64,000 bases of DNA from Streptomyces sp. NRRL F-5126 (GTDB lineage Bacteria > Actinomycetota > Actinomycetes > Streptomycetales > Streptomycetaceae): positions 186,001-250,000 of the forward strand of contig NZ_JOFZ01000003.1 in assembly GCF_000721265.1 (NCBI RefSeq). The letters run 5' to 3'. Every line of letters starts with the position of its first letter. Positions within the stretch are counted from its first letter, which is position 1. Of the stretch, positions 34,219-43,376 are shown piece after piece. The notes beneath the pieces are model-generated. The model was not told the origin of the DNA, ran no database searches, and saw only the letters and a program-made list of their open reading frames with translations. The translations under genes and the position numbers were made by a program.

Positions 34219-35445
34219 ATGACAGACACCTCCACGGACGCCACCGCGGGCGGCGGCACCCGCACCCGCGACCTGCGCCTGGCCGTGGTCGGCCTCGGGA
34301 TGCGGGCCGGCCTGGCGCGCGAGGCGCACCGCCCGGGCGAGGGTGCGGCGGTGGTGGCGGCGGTCGACACCGATCCGGGCGCGCACGACCGGGCCCGCGA
34401 GTGGTTCGGCGACGACGTGCGCCTGCACGGCGGCCACCACGAGCTGCTGGCAGCCGAGGAGCTCGACGCGGTCTTCGTCATCACCCCCGATGACACGCAC
34501 GAGGCCATCGCGGTGGACCTGCTCGAAGCGGGCGTGGCGGTGTTCGTGGAGAAGCCGCTCGCCATCACCACGGAGGGCTGCGACCGCGTGCTTGAGGCGG
34601 CGAAGCGCGGCGGCGCCCGGCTCTACGTGGGGCACAACATGCGCCACATGCCGGTGGTGCGCGTGATGCGCGACCTGGTGCTGCGCGGCGAGATCGGCGA
34701 GGTGAAGGCCGTGTGGTGCCGCCACTTCGTGGGCCACGGCGGTGACTTCTACTTCAAGGACTGGCACGCGGACCGCAGCAGGACGACGAGCCTGCTGCTC
34801 CAGAAGGGCGCCCACGACCTCGACGTCATCCACTGGCTGGCCGGCGGCTACACCGAGCGCGTCGCCGCGCTCGGCGGGCTCACGCTCTACGGCGACATCG
34901 AGGACCGCTCGGGCCAGGCGCCGGGATCGGTGATGCCCGACTGGCTCGACCCGGAGCGCAACTGGCCGCCGCTGTCGAACACGGGGCTCAACCCGGTCGT
35001 CGACGTCGAGGACCTGTCGATGGTGGTCATGCGCCTGGACAACGGGGTGCACGCCAGCTACCAGCAGTGCCACTACACGCCCGACTACTGGCGCAACTAC
35101 ATGGTCATCGGCACCGAGGGGCGTCTCGAGAACTTCGGCGACGACGGCGAGAGCGCCGAGGTGCGCGTGTGGAAGCGCAGGAGCGACTACCGCGCCGACG
35201 CCGACCTGGTCGTCCCGATGCCGCCCGTGAGCGGCGGGCACGGCGGCGCGGACCCGCTGCTGGTTGCGGAGTTCCTCGAGTTCGTGCGCACCGGGGCCGA
35301 CACGGACACCAGCCCGGTCGCGGCCAGGGAGGCCGTCGCGGCGGGCTGCGCGGCGACGGAGTCGCTGCGCGGCGACGGGCGCCCGGTGACGGTCCGTCGG
35401 ACGTCCCCGGAGCTCGCCCGGTGGTTCGCCGACGGCCAGCGATGA
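34219..35445 (+). CDS. Gfo/Idh/MocA family oxidoreductase
   Basis: 408 residues. The N-terminal Rossmann fold begins LRLAVVGLGMRAGLAREAHRPG, with ITPDDTHEAIAVDLLEAGVAVFVEKPLAI, the family's catalytic EKP. HNMRHMPVVRVMRDLVLRGEIGEVKAVWCRHFVGHGG and QKGAHDLDVIHWLAGG follow, with the active-site His. The C-terminal sheet domain contains the putative dimer face. It would oxidise or rearrange the sugar imported by the upstream ABC system (inositol-like or amino-sugar acids are possible). Last gene of the operon, ended by a strong hairpin. Confidence 0.9.
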   Translation: MTDTSTDATAGGGTRTRDLRLAVVGLGMRAGLAREAHRPGEGAAVVAAVDTDPGAHDRAREWFGDDVRLHGGHHELLAAEELDAVFVITPDDTHEAIAVDLLEAGVAVFVEKPLAITTEGCDRVLEAAKRGGARLYVGHNMRHMPVVRVMRDLVLRGEIGEVKAVWCRHFVGHGGDFYFKDWHADRSRTTSLLLQKGAHDLDVIHWLAGGYTERVAALGGLTLYGDIEDRSGQAPGSVMPDWLDPERNWPPLSNTGLNPVVDVEDLSMVVMRLDNGVHASYQQCHYTPDYWRNYMVIGTEGRLENFGDDGESAEVRVWKRRSDYRADADLVVPMPPVSGGHGGADPLLVAEFLEFVRTGADTDTSPVAAREAVAAGCAATESLRGDGRPVTVRRTSPELARWFADGQR

Positions 35446-35464
35446 CGGTCGCCGCGGCTGCGGC

Positions 35465-35500
35465 GGGCGCGCCCGGCGACGTAGATCGCCGGGTGCGCCC
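35465..35500. terminator. Bidirectional terminator after the sugar operon
   Basis: A 15-bp stem with one G-T wobble (35465-35479 with 35486-35500) around loop CGTAGA, in the gap between convergent genes. Confidence 0.7.
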
Positions 35501-35604
35501 GCGCGTCCGGGCCTGCGGCCCGGCCCGGCCCCCTGGGCCGCACGGCGGGCGCCCCGCCCGGGGGTGGGCCACCGCCCGGGCTGGCCCCGGGTCGGGCGCC
35601 GAGG

Positions 35605-36498
35605 CTACCGGGGCGCGCCCGGGTAGCCGGGCGGCGGCGCTACTCGGCGGCGTGGCCTGGCGAGGTGGTAGCCGCCGACGCCGGCGAGCGCGGCGCCCAC
35701 CGCTCCTCCGCCCGTCCACAGCCAGCGGTCGGTCCACCAGCCGGACGACCAGCCGCCGTCGGGCTTGTCGGACGCCGTCACGACATCCGATGACGTGAGC
35801 GTGGGCGAGGGCGAGGGCGATGCACCGTCGCCGGCGTCCGAGTCCGGCGACGCCGCCGCGTTCGGCACCAGCGGCGCTGCGAGCTTCCCGCCGACCTCGA
35901 ACGCCCCGCCCTTGTCGGGCGCCGACACCGACACGTCCGCCGTCATCGGCAGGCCGAGGTCGCCGCGTTCCGCGTGCGTGGCCGTCAGGCGGATGTAGTA
36001 GTCGCCCGGCAGCGGGTCGTTCGACCACGGCTCGGCCCAGGCACGCACCGTGCGCAGTGTGCAGCTCAGCTCCACGGTGTCCTCGCCCGGCGCGAGCGAC
36101 CGAGTCTGCATCCCGTACATGCACGGCTGGCGGCGCCGCAGTCCGTCGTAGACGTCGACCTGCCAGGTCGTCGAGGACTTCCGCACCGACGTGCCGGGGA
36201 ACGTCACCTTGGCGCTCACCGTGGGCCGCTGCCCGGTGTCCACCGGCACCCGCCAGTACAGGTAGTCGCCCGTCGAGGCGTCCGCCGTGGCGTGCTGTCC
36301 CGCCAGGAACGGCTGCGCCGTCCGGAAGGAGGTGCCGGCCTCCGTGGGTCCCTGGCCGCCGCCGTCCGTCGCGCCGTCCGTCGCACTGGCCGACGCCGAC
36401 GCCGGCGCCGACGAGTCGGCCGCGGCAGTCCCCGCCGCACCCATGAGCACCGCAGCCGCCGCGATCAACAGCGCCGCGCTCCCGCGTATCGCCCGCAT
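35605..36498 (-). CDS. Secreted, C-terminally membrane-anchored protein, partner of the VWA protein
   Basis: 297 residues. Signal peptide MRAIRGSAALLIAAAAVLMG...GTAAADS, then a Ser/Ala/Gly linker and an extracytoplasmic beta-rich region (GDYLYWRVPVDTGQRPTVSAKVTFPG, YYIRLTATHAERGDLG) similar to pre-peptidase C-terminal-like domains. A Pro/Ser linker leads to one membrane helix (WLWTGGGAVGAALAGVGGYHLA) and a basic tail with PPPGYPG. Its ATG overlaps the stop of the VWA gene (TGATG), so the two proteins are made together and likely act as a pair at the cell surface. No family function recognised. Confidence 0.7.
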   Translation of the reverse strand: MRAIRGSAALLIAAAAVLMGAAGTAAADSSAPASASASATDGATDGGGQGPTEAGTSFRTAQPFLAGQHATADASTGDYLYWRVPVDTGQRPTVSAKVTFPGTSVRKSSTTWQVDVYDGLRRRQPCMYGMQTRSLAPGEDTVELSCTLRTVRAWAEPWSNDPLPGDYYIRLTATHAERGDLGLPMTADVSVSAPDKGGAFEVGGKLAAPLVPNAAASPDSDAGDGASPSPSPTLTSSDVVTASDKPDGGWSSGWWTDRWLWTGGGAVGAALAGVGGYHLARPRRRVAPPPGYPGAPR

Positions 36499-37790
36499 CA
36501 GTTCGACCTCCAGATCGCCACTCGCCACCGCGAGACCCAGCCCCACACGATCCCGGCGGCGAAGCCGACGACGATGAGCGTGCCGATCAGCCACCAGCCG
36601 CGCCCGAGCCCGAACGCCGCCGCGTCAGAGGCGGCATGCGGCGCGTCGACCAGGTTGACGGCCAGTTCGACGGGCAGTCCCGGTGTCCTCTTCGTCGAGG
36701 TGGGTGCTGAGTAGGAGTTGCTCACTTCGAGGCACACCGTCTCGGCCGGTGCCGCGTCGCCGTCATCGCCCGTGCCGGTATCGGGGTGCGGGTAGCGCAG
36801 GCCGGCCGAGATGACGTCCGTGCGCCCGCTGCCCTCCTGCTGGCCCCTGACGATCTCCCTGCCGTGCACGGTCACCGCGCGCAGCAGGACGCCGTAGTCC
36901 GGGTCGACCTGCCGGTCGTCGGCGACGCTCACGGAGGCGCGCAGCTCCTGGCCCGCCGGCACGTCGACGCGGTACCAGCGGTGCTGGGCGAACTCCTCGC
37001 GGTCGCTGTAGAGCCCGGGCCCCAGCTTCGGGGCGGTGGAGCAGTCGCCCGTGCCGCTCGTCGCGACGGGCGTGTTCGTCGCGGATGCGGCCCGGTGCAC
37101 CAGCTGGCCGACGCGGCCCGACAGTTCGGCCCGGTGCTTGACGGACGTGTAGGTGCCGCCCGTCGCCTCGGCGATGCAGGACAGCTGCGCCTGCGTCTTG
37201 GTGTCGGGCACGAGGCCGAGGGTGTCGACGGTGAGGTGGACGCCCTTCGCGGCGATCTCGCGCGCCACGTCGCACGGGTCGGGCGGCGAGCAGGTGTCCT
37301 CGCCGTCGCTGATGAGGACGATGCGGCGGCTGCCGTCGCCGCCGGAGAGGTCCTTGGCCGCCGCGAGCAGCGCGGGGCCGATGGGAGTCCAGCCGGTCGG
37401 TTCGAGTGTGCCGACGGCGGTCTTCGCCTCTTCACGGTCGAGGGGGCCCACCGGGTAGAGCTGCTTGGTGTCCTTGCAGCCGACCTTGAGGCTCTTGCCC
37501 GGGTAAGTGGCGCCGAGCGTGCGTATGCCGAGGTCGACGCCGCTCGGCACGGTGTCGATGACCTGGTCGAACGCCTGCTTGGCGGCCGTCATGCGGGTCT
37601 GTCCGTCGATGTCGCGGGTGGACATGGAGCCGCTGACATCGAGTACCAGGTCGACCTTCGCGGTCGGTGTGTCCGCCGCCGCGGTGCCCGGTTCGTCGTC
37701 CGCCGACGCGGCGCCGGGGGCCAGGAACCCGATAGTGAGGGCGGCCAGCAGCGCGCACGCGGCGCCCGCCGACCGTTTACTTATGATCAT
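36498..37790 (-). CDS. Secreted von Willebrand factor A domain protein
   Basis: 430 residues from ATG 37790. Signal peptide ends at about Ala30 (LAPGAASA-DD). The VWA domain has a full metal site: DVSGSMS at 51-57, the threonine region WTPIGPALLAA and VLISDGEDTCSPPDPCD, with extra Cys residues typical of exported proteins. A second beta domain follows (RWYRVDVPAGQELRASVSVADD), then a C-terminal membrane helix (WWLIGTLIVVGFAAGIVWGW) and basic tail. Probably a surface adhesion or assembly factor. Coupled with the downstream anchored protein. Confidence 0.85.
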   Translation of the reverse strand: MIISKRSAGAACALLAALTIGFLAPGAASADDEPGTAAADTPTAKVDLVLDVSGSMSTRDIDGQTRMTAAKQAFDQVIDTVPSGVDLGIRTLGATYPGKSLKVGCKDTKQLYPVGPLDREEAKTAVGTLEPTGWTPIGPALLAAAKDLSGGDGSRRIVLISDGEDTCSPPDPCDVAREIAAKGVHLTVDTLGLVPDTKTQAQLSCIAEATGGTYTSVKHRAELSGRVGQLVHRAASATNTPVATSGTGDCSTAPKLGPGLYSDREEFAQHRWYRVDVPAGQELRASVSVADDRQVDPDYGVLLRAVTVHGREIVRGQQEGSGRTDVISAGLRYPHPDTGTGDDGDAAPAETVCLEVSNSYSAPTSTKRTPGLPVELAVNLVDAPHAASDAAAFGLGRGWWLIGTLIVVGFAAGIVWGWVSRWRVAIWRSN

Positions 37791-37967
37791 CGCCGGATGA
37801 TAGTGAAACCGCCGACCGGTGGCCAAACGGGAGTTGATGAGCCATCAGATCCCGGGCCGGTCTCATCGGTCCGCCGGGCGCTGTGTATTCTGCGCCGGGC
37901 CTTGCCGTGGGCAGCGGAGCGCGGGACACTCACCGGGAGCGCTCCCACGACGGGGGGTGCCCCACCT

Positions 37968-38009
37968 CCGTTCCGCGCCGTGCCCGTGGGGGGTCGCGGC
38001 GCGGAACGG
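37968..38009. terminator. Terminator of the xdhC-like gene
   Basis: CCGTTCCGCGCCG and its perfect 13-bp complement (37997-38009) around a 16-nt loop, 40-80 nt beyond the stop of the leftward gene. The 12-bp palindrome GGGAGCGCTCCC lies just beyond it, near 37935. Confidence 0.6.
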
Positions 38010-38046
38010 TCCGGGTCGTGTCCTGGCGCGCTGGCAGCGGATGCGG

Positions 38047-39195
38047 TCAGGCCGCGGATTCCACGCGCCGGGGCCCGCCGCCGCCCTCATGGTGGATCGG
38101 GACGCGCGCGCCGGCGAGCGGCGCGCCGCTGCCGCCGTGCCGTACGGCGATGATCTCGGCGGCGATCGACAGCGCGGTCTCCTCGGGCGTGCGGGCGCCG
38201 AGGTCGAGCCCGATCGGCGAGCGCAGCCTGGAGATCTCGTGTTCGGCGAGGCCGCGTGCGCGCAGCCGCCCTGCCCGGTCCTCGTGCGTGCGGCGCGAGC
38301 CCATGGCCCCGACGTAGGCGACGGGCAGCCGCAGCGCGACTTCGAGGAGCGGCACGTCGAACTTGGCGTCGTGGGTGAGCACGCACAGCACCGTCCTGGC
38401 GTCGGTGTGCGTGGACTGAAGGTAACGGTGCGGCCAGTCGACGACGATCTCGTCGGCCTCGGGGAAGCGGCCGCGGGTGGCGAAGACGGGCCGTGCGTCG
38501 CACACGGTGACGCGGTGGCCGAGGAACTTGCCCGCCCGCACCAGGGCCGCGGCGAAGTCGATGGCACCGAAGACGATCATGCGGGGCGGCGGCGCACTCG
38601 ACTCCACGAACAGGGTGACGGGCCGGCCGCAGCGCGAGCCGTCCGCGCCGATCTCCACACTGCCGGTGCGCCCCGCGCCCAGCAGGGCCAGCGTCTCGGC
38701 GACCGCGGTCGCGTCCAGGTCGGGGTGGCCGCCGAGGGCCCCCTCGTGGGTGCCGTCCTCCCGTACGAACAGCGCGTGCCCCAGCAGGTCTTCCGGGCCT
38801 CGGGTGATCCTCGCGACCGCCGCCGCCTCCCCCGCCGCGCGGGCGGCGAGGGCTGCGGCGAAGGCGGGCCTGGCCGGTGCGTCGCGGCGCACCGGTGTGA
38901 CGAGGACGTCGATGACGCCGCCGCATGTCAGCCCCACGGCGAACGCGTCCTCGTCGCTGTAGCCGAACCGCTTGAGCACGGTGGTGCCGCTCTCCAGCGA
39001 CTCGACGGCCAGTTCGTACACCGCGCCTTCCACGCAGCCCCCGGAGACCGATCCGACGGCCGTGCCCGCCCCGTCGACGGCGAGCGCGGCGCCCGGCATC
39101 CGGGGCGCGCTGCCGCCGACGGCCACGACGGTGGCCACGGCGAAGTCGCGTCCCTCCCGGACCCACAGGTCCAGTTCTCCGGCGATGTCCAGCAC
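38047..39195 (-). CDS. XdhC/CoxI family molybdo-hydroxylase maturation protein
   Basis: 382 residues. The N-terminal XdhC_CoxI domain has VVAVGGSAPRMPGAALAVD and SVSGGCVEGAVYELA with its conserved Cys; a second Cys lies in LTCGGVIDVLV. The C-terminal Rossmann domain reads PRMIVFGAIDFAAALVRAGKFLGHRVTVCDARPVFATRGRFP and AYVGAMGSRRTHEDR. Such proteins bind molybdenum cofactor and help sulfurate and insert it into xanthine dehydrogenase, whose subunits are encoded 2-6 kb upstream on the same strand. Confidence 0.92.
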   Translation of the reverse strand: MLDIAGELDLWVREGRDFAVATVVAVGGSAPRMPGAALAVDGAGTAVGSVSGGCVEGAVYELAVESLESGTTVLKRFGYSDEDAFAVGLTCGGVIDVLVTPVRRDAPARPAFAAALAARAAGEAAAVARITRGPEDLLGHALFVREDGTHEGALGGHPDLDATAVAETLALLGAGRTGSVEIGADGSRCGRPVTLFVESSAPPPRMIVFGAIDFAAALVRAGKFLGHRVTVCDARPVFATRGRFPEADEIVVDWPHRYLQSTHTDARTVLCVLTHDAKFDVPLLEVALRLPVAYVGAMGSRRTHEDRAGRLRARGLAEHEISRLRSPIGLDLGARTPEETALSIAAEIIAVRHGGSGAPLAGARVPIHHEGGGGPRRVESAA

Positions 39196-39244
39196 GGCGG
39201 TCTCCTCGGGCTGTCGAGTGGCTGACGGGTGCGTTCGGCAGGCG

Positions 39245-40702
39245 TCAGGAGACGCCGAGCCAGGATTCGATGGGATGCAGTGCGTAGAAGACGACGAAGA
39301 TCGCGGTGAGGCCCCACATGAAGGCGCCGATCTCGCGTGCCTTGCCCTGGGCGACCTTGATGGCCACGTACGAGATGGTGCCGGCGGCCACGCCCGCGGT
39401 GATCGAGTAGGTGAACGGCATCAGGACGATCGTGAGGAACGTGGGGACGGCCACGGCCCGGTCGTTCCAGTCGACGAAGCGCGCGTTCTGCATCATCATC
39501 GCGCCGATGACGACCAGGGCCGCCGCGGCGACCTCGCCGGGGACGATGCGGGTGATCGGGGTGAAGAACAGGCAGGCGGCGAAGAGCAGTCCGGTGATCA
39601 CGGAGGCGAAGCCGGTGCGCGCGCCCTCTCCGACGCCCGTCGCGGACTCGACGAACACCGTCTGTCCCGAGCCGCCGACGACTCCGCCGACCACACCGCC
39701 GGTGCCGTCGATGAACAGCGCCTTGGACAGGCCGGGCATGCGGCCCTTGGAGTCGACCAGGTTGGCCTCGTTGCCGACGCCGATGATGGTGGCGATCGCG
39801 TCGAAGAAGCCGGCCAGTACCAGGGTGAACACGATCATGCCGATGGTCAGCCCGCCGACCTGTCCCCAGCCGCCGAAGCGCAGGTCGCCGAAGAGCGAGA
39901 AGTCGGGCATCGACACGGCGCTGCCGTGCAGTTCCGGCGGGCCGCTCGCCCACTGCTTCGCCCCGGCGACGCCGGTGGCGCTGAGGATGACGGCCACGAC
40001 CGTTCCGGCCACGATCCCTATCAGGATCGCTCCGGGGATCCTCCTGGCCTGGAGCATGAAGATCGCGAGAAGGGTGACGGCGAAGATGAGCACGGGCCAG
40101 CCCATGAGCTGCCCCGCGGGGCCGAGCGAGAGCGGGTTGCCGCCGCTGCCGGGGTGCACGAAGCCGGCCTTCACCAGGCCGATCAGCGCGATGAACATCC
40201 CGATGCCCATCGTGATGGCGTGTTTGAGGGCGAGCGGGATGGCGTTCATCACCTTCTCGCGCAGCCCGGTCACGACGAGGAGCATGATGACGACGCCGTA
40301 CATCACGCACATGCCGAACGCCTGCGGCCAGGTAGTCACGGGCACGACCTGCGTGGACACCACGCTGGAGACGGAGAGCCCGGCGGCCAGGGCGAGCGGC
40401 GCCTTGCCCACGAAGCCCATGAGCAGTGTGGTGAAGGCGGCGCCTGTCGCGGTGGCGGTGATGAGGGCCTTCTGGCCGAGCGTGTCGCCCGCGACGTCCT
40501 TGCCGGAGAGGATCAGCGGGTTGAGCAGGACGATGTAGGCCATCGCCATGAAGGTCGTGAGGCCGCCGCGGACTTCGCGCGCGACGCTGGAGTTCCTCTC
40601 GGAGATGTGGAAGTACCGGTCGAGCCAGGACCTGCCGGCCGGTGGTCGCGAGCCTTCGCCCGCGTCCTCGGCCGGGGCTGTGGCGACTTGCGAGGGGGTC
40701 AT
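39245..40702 (-). CDS. NCS2 (AzgA-like) purine permease
   Basis: 485 residues from ATG 40702 (GGGAG eight bases upstream). After LDRYFHISERNSSVAREVRGGLTTFMAMAYIVLLNP, the AzgA-subfamily opening, about 12-14 membrane segments follow, with GQKALITATATGAAFTTLLMG and GSGQTVFVESATGVGEGARTGFAS near the substrate site. These proton symporters take up adenine, guanine, hypoxanthine or xanthine. It lies between xdh structural genes and the xdhC-like gene on the same strand, so imported purine would feed xanthine dehydrogenase. Confidence 0.92.
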   Translation of the reverse strand: MTPSQVATAPAEDAGEGSRPPAGRSWLDRYFHISERNSSVAREVRGGLTTFMAMAYIVLLNPLILSGKDVAGDTLGQKALITATATGAAFTTLLMGFVGKAPLALAAGLSVSSVVSTQVVPVTTWPQAFGMCVMYGVVIMLLVVTGLREKVMNAIPLALKHAITMGIGMFIALIGLVKAGFVHPGSGGNPLSLGPAGQLMGWPVLIFAVTLLAIFMLQARRIPGAILIGIVAGTVVAVILSATGVAGAKQWASGPPELHGSAVSMPDFSLFGDLRFGGWGQVGGLTIGMIVFTLVLAGFFDAIATIIGVGNEANLVDSKGRMPGLSKALFIDGTGGVVGGVVGGSGQTVFVESATGVGEGARTGFASVITGLLFAACLFFTPITRIVPGEVAAAALVVIGAMMMQNARFVDWNDRAVAVPTFLTIVLMPFTYSITAGVAAGTISYVAIKVAQGKAREIGAFMWGLTAIFVVFYALHPIESWLGVS

Positions 40703-40833
40703 GATGCCTACTCCCAAGGTTCAAAGGGGCACCCGCGGAATACCACGGCGGAATACCGTGCGCTGTGCGGGATTTGGGATGGTGCTTGGCTGCACGACCC
40801 GGGGGACGGCCCGAGACGAACGACTGTCGAATG

Positions 40834-40893
40834 CTGTGCTGTGTTGTGCGATGTGGTGCGTTGTGCGGTGGTGCGCTGTGCGGTGGTGCGCTG
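40834..40893. repeat. GT-rich tandem repeat
   Basis: Two perfect 15-bp units TGTGCGGTGGTGCGC (40862-40876, 40877-40891), preceded by degenerate copies. It sits in the 271-bp gap between the xdh large-subunit stop and the permease start. A direct repeat GCGGAATACC also occurs at 40735 and 40748. Confidence 0.75.
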
Positions 40894-40973
40894 TTGCTCC
40901 GGGCGGTGCGGGGAGGCGGAGGAAGGTGTGACGTTCCCAGCGCTTGCACCGCCCGGAGGGTTGGGGGCGCGCG

Positions 40974-43376
40974 TCAGGCGGCGGTGCCGGTACCCGTGAG
41001 GTGTTCCGGCCTCACCGGCGTCCTGTTGAGCGCGAGACCCGTCGCCTGCCTGATCGCGGCGAGCACCGCGGGGGTGGACGACAGGGTCGGTGCCTCGCCG
41101 GCGCCGCGCAGCCCGTAGGGAGCGTGGTCGTCGGCGAGTTCGAGCACGTCGACGGGGATCGTCGGTGTGTCGAGGATGGTGGGGATGAGGTAGTCCGTGA
41201 ACGACGGGTTGCGCACCAGGCCCGTCCTGGGGTCGACGATGATCTCCTCCATGACGGCGACGCCGAGTCCCTGCGTGGTGCCGCCCTGGATCTGGCCGAT
41301 CACCGACAGCGGGTTCATCGCCTTGCCGACGTCCTGGGCGACCGCCAGTTCCACCACCTTGACGAGGCCGAGCTCGGTGTCGACCTCGACCACGGCGCGG
41401 TGTGCGGCGAAGGAGTACTGCACGTGGCCGAAGCCCTGCCCGGTGCGCAGGTCGAACGGTTCGGTGGGCCGGTGGCGGAACTCCAGTTCCATGTCGACCG
41501 CCTCGCCCTCCAGGACGTCCACGAGGTCGGCGAGCACCTCGCCACCGTCGGTGACGACCTTGCCGCCTTCGAGGAGCAGTTCGGCCGTCGCCCACGCGGG
41601 ATGGTACGTGCCGAACTTGCGGCGCCCGATCTCCAGTACGCGCTCGCGCACGTGCTCGCAGGTGTTCTTGACCGCGCCGCCCGTCATGTACGTCTGGCGC
41701 GACGCGGACGTGGAGCCCGCCGAGCCCACCCGGGTGTCCGCGGGGTTGATCGTGACCTGGGAGACGCCCAGCTCGGTACGGGCGATCTGGGCGTGCACGG
41801 TGATGCCGCCCTGGCCGACCTCGGCCATCGCGGTGTGCACGACCGCCACCGGTTCGCCCCCGATGACCTCGATGCGTACGCGGGCGGTCGAGTAGTCGTC
41901 GAAGCCCTCCGAGAATCCGACGTTCTTGATGCCGACCGCGTACCCGACGCCGCGTACGACGCCCTCGCCGTGCGTGGTGTTGGACAGACCGCCGGGCAGG
42001 GCGCGCACGTCGGGGGCCTCGCCCGCGGTGGTCCACTGCTGCTCCGGCGGCAGCGGCCGCGCCTTCACGCGGCGCAGCAGCTCGGCGACCGGCGCAGGCG
42101 AGTCGACGCTCTGCCCCGTCGGCATGATCGTGCCCTGGCTCATGGCGTTGCGCTGCCTGAACTCCACCGGGTCCATGTCCAGTGCCTTGGCGACCTTGTC
42201 CATCTGGGCCTCGTAGGCGAAGCACGCCTGGACCGCGCCGAAGCCGCGCATGGCGCCGCAGGGCGGGTTGTTGGTGTAGAGGGCGAACGCCTCGATGTCG
42301 ACGTCGTCGACGACGTAGGGCCCGGCGGAGAGCGAGGCGGCGTTGCCGACGACGGCGGGCGACGCCGAGGCGTAGGCGCCGCCGTCGAGGACGATGCGGC
42401 ACCTCATGTGTGTCAACTTGCCGTCGCGGGTGGCGCCGTGCTCGTACCACAGGCGTGCCGGGTGGCGGTGGACGTGCCCGAAGAACGACTCGAACCGGTT
42501 GTAGACGATCTTGACGGGCTTGCCGGTGCGCAGTGCGAGCAGGCAGCCGTGGATCTGCATCGACAGGTCCTCGCGGCCGCCGAACGCGCCGCCGACGCCG
42601 GACAGCGTCATCCGCACCTTCTCCGGCGGCAGCCCCAGCACCGGCGCGATCTGCCGCAGGTCGGAGTGGAGCCACTGGGTGGCCACGTACAGGTCGACGC
42701 CGCCGTCCTCGGCGGGCACGGCGAGGCCCGACTCGGGGCCGAGGAACGCCTGGTCCTGCATGCCGAAGTGGTACTCGCCCGACACGATCACATCGGCCCG
42801 TGCGGCGGCCGCGTCGGCGTCGCCGCGCACGATCGGCTGGCGGTGCACGATGTTCGGGTGCGGCACGTGCCCCGCGTGGTGGTCGTCGCGTCCCTCGTGC
42901 AGGAGCGGCGCGCCCGGCGCGGTGGCGGACGCCTCGTCGGTGACGACGGGGAGTTCGGCGTAGTCGATGCGGACCTTGGCGGCGGCGCGCCGCGCGGTCT
43001 CCGGGTGGTCGGCGGCGATCAGCGCGACGGGCTCGCCGTGGTGGCGTACGCGGCCGTGTGCGAGCACCGGGGTGTCCTGGATCTCCAGGCCGTAGTGGGT
43101 GACCCCGGTCGGCAGGTCGTCGTAGGTGAGCACGGCGTACACACCGGGGGTGGCGAGCGCCTCGGTGGTGTCGATGGAGCGGATCTCCGCGTGCGCGACG
43201 GTGGAGCGCAGGGTGTGGCCCCAGAGCATGTCCTCGTGCCACATGTCGGAGGCGTACGCGAACTCGCCGGTGACCTTGAGCGTGCCGTCGGGCCTGAGCG
43301 TCGACTCGCCGATGCCGCCCTCGGCGCCCGCGCCCTGGCGGAGTTCGCTCGGGGTGACGCGTGGTTGCTGGGGCAT
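40974..43376 (-). CDS. Xanthine dehydrogenase, molybdopterin-binding subunit
   Basis: 800 residues. The first part is the aldehyde oxidase/xanthine dehydrogenase hammerhead domain (ESTLRPDGTLKVTGEFAYASDM). The molybdopterin domains contain YHFGMQDQAFLGPESGLA, GVGGAFGGREDLSMQIHG, PPCGAMRGFGAVQACFAYE with the key Arg, and GAGEAPTLSSTPAVLAAI near the C-terminus, where GEAP holds the catalytic Glu. With the 2Fe-2S and FAD subunits it oxidises hypoxanthine/xanthine to urate. Its ATG overlaps the stop of the iron-sulfur subunit (TGATG). Confidence 0.93.
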   Translation of the reverse strand: MPQQPRVTPSELRQGAGAEGGIGESTLRPDGTLKVTGEFAYASDMWHEDMLWGHTLRSTVAHAEIRSIDTTEALATPGVYAVLTYDDLPTGVTHYGLEIQDTPVLAHGRVRHHGEPVALIAADHPETARRAAAKVRIDYAELPVVTDEASATAPGAPLLHEGRDDHHAGHVPHPNIVHRQPIVRGDADAAAARADVIVSGEYHFGMQDQAFLGPESGLAVPAEDGGVDLYVATQWLHSDLRQIAPVLGLPPEKVRMTLSGVGGAFGGREDLSMQIHGCLLALRTGKPVKIVYNRFESFFGHVHRHPARLWYEHGATRDGKLTHMRCRIVLDGGAYASASPAVVGNAASLSAGPYVVDDVDIEAFALYTNNPPCGAMRGFGAVQACFAYEAQMDKVAKALDMDPVEFRQRNAMSQGTIMPTGQSVDSPAPVAELLRRVKARPLPPEQQWTTAGEAPDVRALPGGLSNTTHGEGVVRGVGYAVGIKNVGFSEGFDDYSTARVRIEVIGGEPVAVVHTAMAEVGQGGITVHAQIARTELGVSQVTINPADTRVGSAGSTSASRQTYMTGGAVKNTCEHVRERVLEIGRRKFGTYHPAWATAELLLEGGKVVTDGGEVLADLVDVLEGEAVDMELEFRHRPTEPFDLRTGQGFGHVQYSFAAHRAVVEVDTELGLVKVVELAVAQDVGKAMNPLSVIGQIQGGTTQGLGVAVMEEIIVDPRTGLVRNPSFTDYLIPTILDTPTIPVDVLELADDHAPYGLRGAGEAPTLSSTPAVLAAIRQATGLALNRTPVRPEHLTGTGTAA

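Noticed and set aside
40834..40893. CRISPR-like repeats
   Set aside because: The 15-bp units are directly adjacent without spacers, and no cas gene is present; this is a simple tandem repeat.
38972..40999. A 675-codon open frame on the plus strand antisense to the purine permease
   Set aside because: The opposite strand encodes a complete NCS2 permease with start and ribosome site; the antisense product is low-complexity, His/Asp/Glu/Arg-rich and has no recognised domain.
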